DNA from: Streptomyces composti
GTDB taxonomy: Bacteria > Actinomycetota > Actinomycetes > Streptomycetales > Streptomycetaceae
Direction of reading: 5' to 3'
DNA length: 60,612 bases
NCBI RefSeq assembly: GCF_012034205.1
Contig: NZ_JAATEM010000040.1
Coordinates: forward strand, 1-60,612
Part shown: one piece after another, positions 56,770-60,612 of the stretch
Layout: every line of letters starts with the position of its first letter
Position numbering within the stretch: position 1 is the stretch's first letter
Program-made: the position numbers and the translations under genes
The notes under the pieces: model-generated
Told to the model about the DNA's origin: nothing
Database searches by the model: none
What the model saw: only the letters and a program-made list of their open reading frames with translations

Positions 56770-59445
56770 TCATGCCCACTCCACGCCCAGCTCCCGCAGC
56801 GCCTCCAGCTGCTCCTGGGCGAGCTTGTCGCGCCTCGATTTGGTGTTCGATACCCACACACCTAGTTTGACGAGCACAGGCTCCGTCTCGCCGTCGACCA
56901 CGATCTCTTCGCTGTGGCCCCGCGGTACAGGCCGGTGGGCGCCTTCCCGTTCAACCCACTGCGCGAGGGCCGTCAGACCCCGCTGGAACGCCTGCTGCGC
57001 TTTGCTCAGGCCCTTCGCCGCGCCCTTGGCGGCCGGGGCCGGAGACGGCGCCTCAGCGGGCTTGATGCCCAGCTGGGACAGCCGCTCCTGCTGCTCGGGC
57101 AGGAGCCGCGCCCAGACGGCCGGCTGCTTCTGCTGCTGGAGCCACTTGCCGATGTCGTCGCCGTCCATCAGCACGCCGGGTGCGATGTCGGGCAGGCTGC
57201 CGTCGGCTTCGACCAGGTCCGCGAGGACGCGGTAGTGCCGCTGCCAGTCCAGCGGCCACGGGCAGTCCCAGTCCGGGTCGATCGCGGCCAGCTGCGCCGC
57301 ACGCTGCTCCGCCCGCTTCGGATCCTTGCCCAGGCCGTTCTTCGCGCCCTTCCGCCGCAGGTTGGCCATGTGCTGCCCGACCGGCACCATCGCCTCACCC
57401 TCACCCCACACGGCGTCCTGCCGGGGCGCGAGGTGCCCGGTGGCCCGCCGGTACGACCGGAGCGCGGCGAGCTTGGCCTCCCAGGCTTCCTCGCCGGGCT
57501 CCCACACCATCCCGGCCTCGGGCGCGTCCAGCAGCTCCTTGCGGTGCGGATCGAGTTCGCCGGCGCGCAGCGTCTTGCGCTGCTGGTGCACCCACCGCCC
57601 CAGCGGGAAAGCTTTGGTGACTCCGACCTCGACCTCGGTGTCGTACGGAACGGCGTATAGGCCGGTGATGTCGTTCTCCCTGCGCCAGCGCAGGAGGGCC
57701 TCGTAGCCTTCCAGCCAGGCCAGGGACTCCGGTCGGTACACCCGCGTACGCAGGAACGCGGCGATCGTGGCGGCGTCGCGCGGGCTGGAGAAGTGCAGCA
57801 GCGCGGACTCGGCAGCGGCATCGGCGCCGTCCTGCTCCTGCTCCTCACTGTCACCCCGGCCCCCGGCCCCGACGATCCGTCCGTCCTCGTCGCGCCGGAC
57901 GTGGACCTTGCGCTTGCCGCTGGTGAGGGCGCGGGAGGCGAGCTGCTCGACCAGGCGTTCATCGTGTGAGCGCAGGCCCTGGAGCACGGCTACGAGGGGG
58001 CGGTAGGAGGCGGAGGCCACCATGTCCTGCGGGTCTTCGCCGGGCTGGAGGAAGACGGGCACGATGATGCGGGCGACCTTGGTGGTGCCGTCGCGGTTGG
58101 GCCGGAGCGCGCGGCCGATGTTCTGCACGATCTCGACCTGGGAGCCGCGGGTGTCGGCGAAGCAGATGGCCTCCACGCCCCGCTCGCCGGTGATGTCCAC
58201 GCCCTCCCCGAGCACGCGAACGCTGGCGAGGAACGCACGGTGCACCCGCCGCCCGGCCGCGTCGATGCCGTTGGCGAACTGGCGCAGCACCTCGCGCCGC
58301 TCGGACACGAGGTGGTCGCCGCACAGCCACGCCGACCAGACGCGGTCCGGCGGGACGTGGCGGCCGGCCTCCAGCTCGTAGAACTCCGCGTCGATCGAGG
58401 ACTTCGGCAGCTTGTCGGCGGCGGCCAGGTCCTCGTCGGTCGCGTCATTGACGTACAGCGCGGCCGCCGTCTCCGGCAGCTTCTCCGCGAACGCCGCGGC
58501 CTCCTCCACCTTCTGGTGGAACGTCATGACCGTACGCAGGTTGTACGCGGCGGCGTGCTCCAGGAGCGCGGTCTGCAGCAGCGCCAGACGCCGGCCGCGC
58601 CGCGCCTCCTCCGACTCCCCGAGAACGGGGGAGGGGTCGCGGATCTCCAGCACGTCGATCTCGAATCCGGCAAGGATCTCCCGCTCGATCGCCTCCGACA
58701 GGCCCAGCTCGGCGATCCACGCGCCGTAGGTCCCGTTCGGGTCGTCGGCCATGGTCGCGATCTCCGCCTCCTGGCCGCCGGTGCCCTTCTGTGGGCGGGG
58801 AGCGGCGAGGATGCGCGGGGTCGCGGTCAGGTAGAGCCGGAAGTCCGCCGGGATCCGCTGGTTGTCGTGGATCGCCGCCCACGGGCGACCAAGATCACCG
58901 GCGGTTCCGTGGGCCTCATCCACGATCGCGAGGTCGAAGCCGTCCATGCGCTGGCCGTAGAGCCGCTCCCCGCCCGCCAGAGCGGCCTCCAGCGGCCCGC
59001 GAACCTTCCGCTGACCCGTTGGGTCCTCCGGGTCCTCGCGGTCCACGAGAGAGGCGTAGGTGGCGAACACGACCACGGGGCCGTGCCCGGCCCACAGGGC
59101 GAGCTGGATCGCGTTGGTGGTGGTCCGCACGCCCAGCTCGTTGAGGACCGGGTCGTTCTCCAGCGAGCACACCGCGACCATCGGGGCCCGGTGGCCCACC
59201 GCGCGCCACGCCTGGGCGGTCTGCACGAGCAGGTCCAGGGTCGGCACGGTCACGAGGATCCGGCCGTCCGCGAACGACTCCAGCGCGCACGCGGCGGCCA
59301 TGATCGTCTTGCCCGAGCCGGTCGCTGACACGATCGTGGCACGGGCACCCTGCGGGGGCACAGATGACCTTGCAGGGAATCCCACCCACCTGCGAAACGC
59401 GGCGCGCTGGTCTACCTGGTGTTCCTTGAGCGGAATCTCTGACAT
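56770..59445 (-). CDS. ttrA: Telomere-proximal helicase, TtrA-like
   Basis: The 891-aa protein has superfamily 2 motifs: SATGSGKTIMAAA (I), VTVPTLDLL (Ia), LAIVDEAHGTAGD (II, DEAH), YLTATPRIL (III) and VQNIGRALRPNRDG (VI). Its C-terminal third holds helicase-associated repeats (PLGRWVHQQRKTLRAGEL, VPVGQHMANLRRKGAK, KLGVWVSNTKSRRDK). This is the build of TtrA, found beside the telomeres of Streptomyces chromosomes and plasmids such as SLP2 and reported to matter in conjugal transfer. GGAGG precedes the ATG. It is about 1.1 kb from the right end, as expected. Confidence 0.88.
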   Translation of the reverse strand: MSEIPLKEHQVDQRAAFRRWVGFPARSSVPPQGARATIVSATGSGKTIMAAACALESFADGRILVTVPTLDLLVQTAQAWRAVGHRAPMVAVCSLENDPVLNELGVRTTTNAIQLALWAGHGPVVVFATYASLVDREDPEDPTGQRKVRGPLEAALAGGERLYGQRMDGFDLAIVDEAHGTAGDLGRPWAAIHDNQRIPADFRLYLTATPRILAAPRPQKGTGGQEAEIATMADDPNGTYGAWIAELGLSEAIEREILAGFEIDVLEIRDPSPVLGESEEARRGRRLALLQTALLEHAAAYNLRTVMTFHQKVEEAAAFAEKLPETAAALYVNDATDEDLAAADKLPKSSIDAEFYELEAGRHVPPDRVWSAWLCGDHLVSERREVLRQFANGIDAAGRRVHRAFLASVRVLGEGVDITGERGVEAICFADTRGSQVEIVQNIGRALRPNRDGTTKVARIIVPVFLQPGEDPQDMVASASYRPLVAVLQGLRSHDERLVEQLASRALTSGKRKVHVRRDEDGRIVGAGGRGDSEEQEQDGADAAAESALLHFSSPRDAATIAAFLRTRVYRPESLAWLEGYEALLRWRRENDITGLYAVPYDTEVEVGVTKAFPLGRWVHQQRKTLRAGELDPHRKELLDAPEAGMVWEPGEEAWEAKLAALRSYRRATGHLAPRQDAVWGEGEAMVPVGQHMANLRRKGAKNGLGKDPKRAEQRAAQLAAIDPDWDCPWPLDWQRHYRVLADLVEADGSLPDIAPGVLMDGDDIGKWLQQQKQPAVWARLLPEQQERLSQLGIKPAEAPSPAPAAKGAAKGLSKAQQAFQRGLTALAQWVEREGAHRPVPRGHSEEIVVDGETEPVLVKLGVWVSNTKSRRDKLAQEQLEALRELGVEWA

Positions 59446-59514
59446 TTCCTTGCCTCCCCTATGCCTGACTTTTCCGTGGTTTCAGATGGCCGCGTGCGGA
59501 ATGCAGGTCGTGCC

Positions 59515-59735
59515 CTAGTCTTTCCAGATCGACGCATCCGCCTTGTGCCAGCCGCCCAGCTTCCCGTCCTTGAAAGGCGGTTTGTCGTCCGGGTCGTAGT
59601 GCCCGGCATCGCGCGTGCAGACGATGACGTCCCCGTCACCGTTCACTGTTCGCGCGGTGCACAGACCGCCGGCTTCGCCCAGCGCTTCCAGCACCCGCCG
59701 CCGCGCCGTGGTGTACGGGTGGGTGCGGCAGCACG
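59515..59735 (-). pseudogene. Frame-shifted 3' part of the subtelomeric gene
   Basis: In the frame one base away from the upstream ORF, the minus strand continues as VLEALGEAGGL, CTARTVNGDGDVIVCTRDAG, and then GGWHKADASIWKD to a TAG at 59515-59517. This has good coding character with a Cys pair and charged end, so it is the natural C-terminus of the gene at 59636-60169. The break is near 59711-59730. Confidence 0.6.
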
Positions 59736-60169
59736 GTCTTCCAGACGTACGCCTCCAGGCGCATCAGGTCGGCCCGCTCACGCTGCCTCACGTCCGCGAT
59801 GTGTACGGCCAGATCAGCGGCCCGGGCCGACCGGCCGCCGCGCCGGGACCACTCCCGGTCCGCGATGCCCACCAAAGCCTCGCTCACGGCCCTCACGCCG
59901 TCATCCCAGCCGTCCGCGAACAGCGGGCCCCGAGAGGCCGGCGCGATGCCGTCCAGCTCCACCACCTGGCACTGCGCCCCGGCGACCGCCCCAGCCTCCA
60001 GCGCGGCCACCAGGTCGTCCGCCTCACTCGCGGGCACTCCCTGAGCCTCCAGGAGCGCGAACAGCCTCAACCGGGCGTTCACACCCGCAGTCTGGTACTG
60101 CATCACCCGGCGCACAGAATCGCTGCTCAGTGCGGGATCGGGTCCGGTAGATTCGTGATGACCGGTCAT
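59636..60169 (-). CDS. Subtelomeric hypothetical protein, frameshifted at its end
   Basis: The 177-aa frame starts MTGHHESTGPDPAL and includes QYQTAGVNARLRLFALLEAQ, WDDGVRAVSEALVGIADREW and ADVRQRERADLMRLEAYVWK, a regular helical protein. After about residue 145 it turns into an unlikely Gly/Arg-rich tail, while the neighbouring frame stays coding to 59515. Total length with the tail would be about 217 aa plus one surplus base. Either a sequencing or assembly indel in a G-rich run, or a true mutation. GAGAGGAACG lies upstream of the ATG. Function unknown. Confidence 0.6.
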   Translation of the reverse strand: MTGHHESTGPDPALSSDSVRRVMQYQTAGVNARLRLFALLEAQGVPASEADDLVAALEAGAVAGAQCQVVELDGIAPASRGPLFADGWDDGVRAVSEALVGIADREWSRRGGRSARAADLAVHIADVRQRERADLMRLEAYVWKTVLPHPPVHHGAAAGAGSAGRSRRSVHRANSER

Positions 60170-60203
60170 CTACGGTCGTTCCTCTCGGAATTCCAGGGAG
60201 GTT

Positions 60204-60612
60204 CCCGGGCGGTTGGGGGGGTGTCCCGTGTTTCCGCCAACGGTACATGCTGCATCAGCCTGATGCGGCCACTACACTGGAACCCACGCGAACGAGCGAC
60301 CCCCACCCTCGTAGCCAGCCCGGCCCGCGTCAGCGGGCCCCACGGTTCTGGAGGCGCAGCCGGAAGGACCGTCAGGCGGGGGAGCGCAGCGGACCCGCCC
60401 GGGAGTGCGGAGCACTCCCCAACTCCTCCACTCCAACCCCCACTAGCCGCACCGTCAGACCCCAGCCGCCCGGCCGCGCATCGCGCGGCCCGCCGGGCGC
60501 GCAGCGGCCGGCCCCACACCGTCCCGAAGCGCAGCGAAGGGACGGGCCCGCGCATCGCGCGGGCCAGCGGGAGCGCAGCGACCGCCCCGCTTGCTCCGGG
60601 CGCAGCCCGGAG
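60204..60612. repeat. Right terminal inverted repeat and telomere
   Basis: Bases 60204-60517 mirror the left end. The outer 95 bases occur only here. Foldbacks are dense: CTCCGGGC-GCA-GCCCGGAG at the very end (60594-60612), GGCCCGCGC-ATC-GCGCGGGCC (60545-60565), CCGTCCC with GGGACGG around a purine-rich centre (60519-60545) and GGCCGCGC-ATC-GCGCGGCC (60472-60490). Such stacked palindromes with three-base loops let the 3' overhang fold for Tap/Tpg patching. The sequence is not the archetypal telomere I remember, so it may be a different class. Confidence 0.85.

Noticed and set aside
1..60612. Insertion sequences, transposases, integrase, rRNA and tRNA genes
   Set aside because: Scanned for DDE/Ser/Tyr recombinase motifs and RNA gene signatures; none was recognised anywhere in the window.

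Overview
The window reads as an essentially complete linear plasmid of a Streptomyces or a close relative. The sequence is very GC-rich, and both ends carry the same palindrome-rich sequence in inverted orientation (1-319 against 60204-60517). The right end runs 95 bases further and finishes in a foldback palindrome. The plasmid also encodes the proteins expected for such ends: a telomere-associated protein (Tap), a terminal protein (Tpg), a second Tpg-like protein, and a telomere-proximal TtrA-type helicase. No rRNA, tRNA, insertion sequence or CRISPR array was recognised.

Layout. 1-1000: left telomere and subtelomere, ending in a phased set of TGTC-N10/11-GACA sites. 1-2.2 kb: two tandem winged-helix genes, candidate initiators or regulators. 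2.2-3.4 kb: an intergenic origin-like region with nine TTGCACC motifs and a perfect 70-bp inverted repeat. 3.4-9.3 kb: a RelE/ParE-type toxin-antitoxin pair, unknown genes, the second Tpg and an endonuclease VII-like gene. 9.3-12.3 kb: the tap-tpg operon with a five-fold 11-bp operator. 12.5-17 kb: a coiled-coil protein, an Abi/HEPN protein, and a replication pair (DUF721/DciA-like plus a 501-aa winged-helix protein whose gene contains a third copy of the 70-bp element). 17-17.5 kb: a non-coding array of hairpins with (T/C)GCCAA loops. 17.5-21.6 kb: a leftward cargo block (XRE regulators, isochorismatase-like hydrolase, FAD oxidoreductase, GntR regulator).

21.9-45.3 kb is a long rightward run of about 40 mostly small genes built round conjugation: a WhiB-like protein, an Spd/DUF2637-like membrane coiled-coil protein, an 827-aa Gly/Arg/Lys-rich protein, the TraB/FtsK DNA translocase and small membrane or zinc-ribbon proteins. 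It ends in a maintenance or defence set (Pycsar-effector-like, polynucleotide-kinase-like, ASCH-like and Lsr2-like proteins). Many gene junctions carry a perfect hairpin just before the next ribosome binding site. 45.3-47.8 kb: parAB with three palindromic parS-like sites. 47.9-60.2 kb: a KAP-type membrane NTPase, a MobF-type relaxase, a GHKL-ATPase/PD-(D/E)xK protein, the TtrA helicase and a frameshifted subtelomeric gene.

How it probably works together. Internal initiation is likely to depend on the winged-helix proteins, the DUF721 protein and the iteron regions. Tap and Tpg patch the ends. ParAB and the toxin-antitoxin pair keep the plasmid. TraB, helped by Spd-type proteins and possibly the relaxase, moves it, under GntR control. 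Several membrane or nuclease proteins look like phage-defence cargo. All functions are inferred from sequence patterns read by eye; no database search was run.
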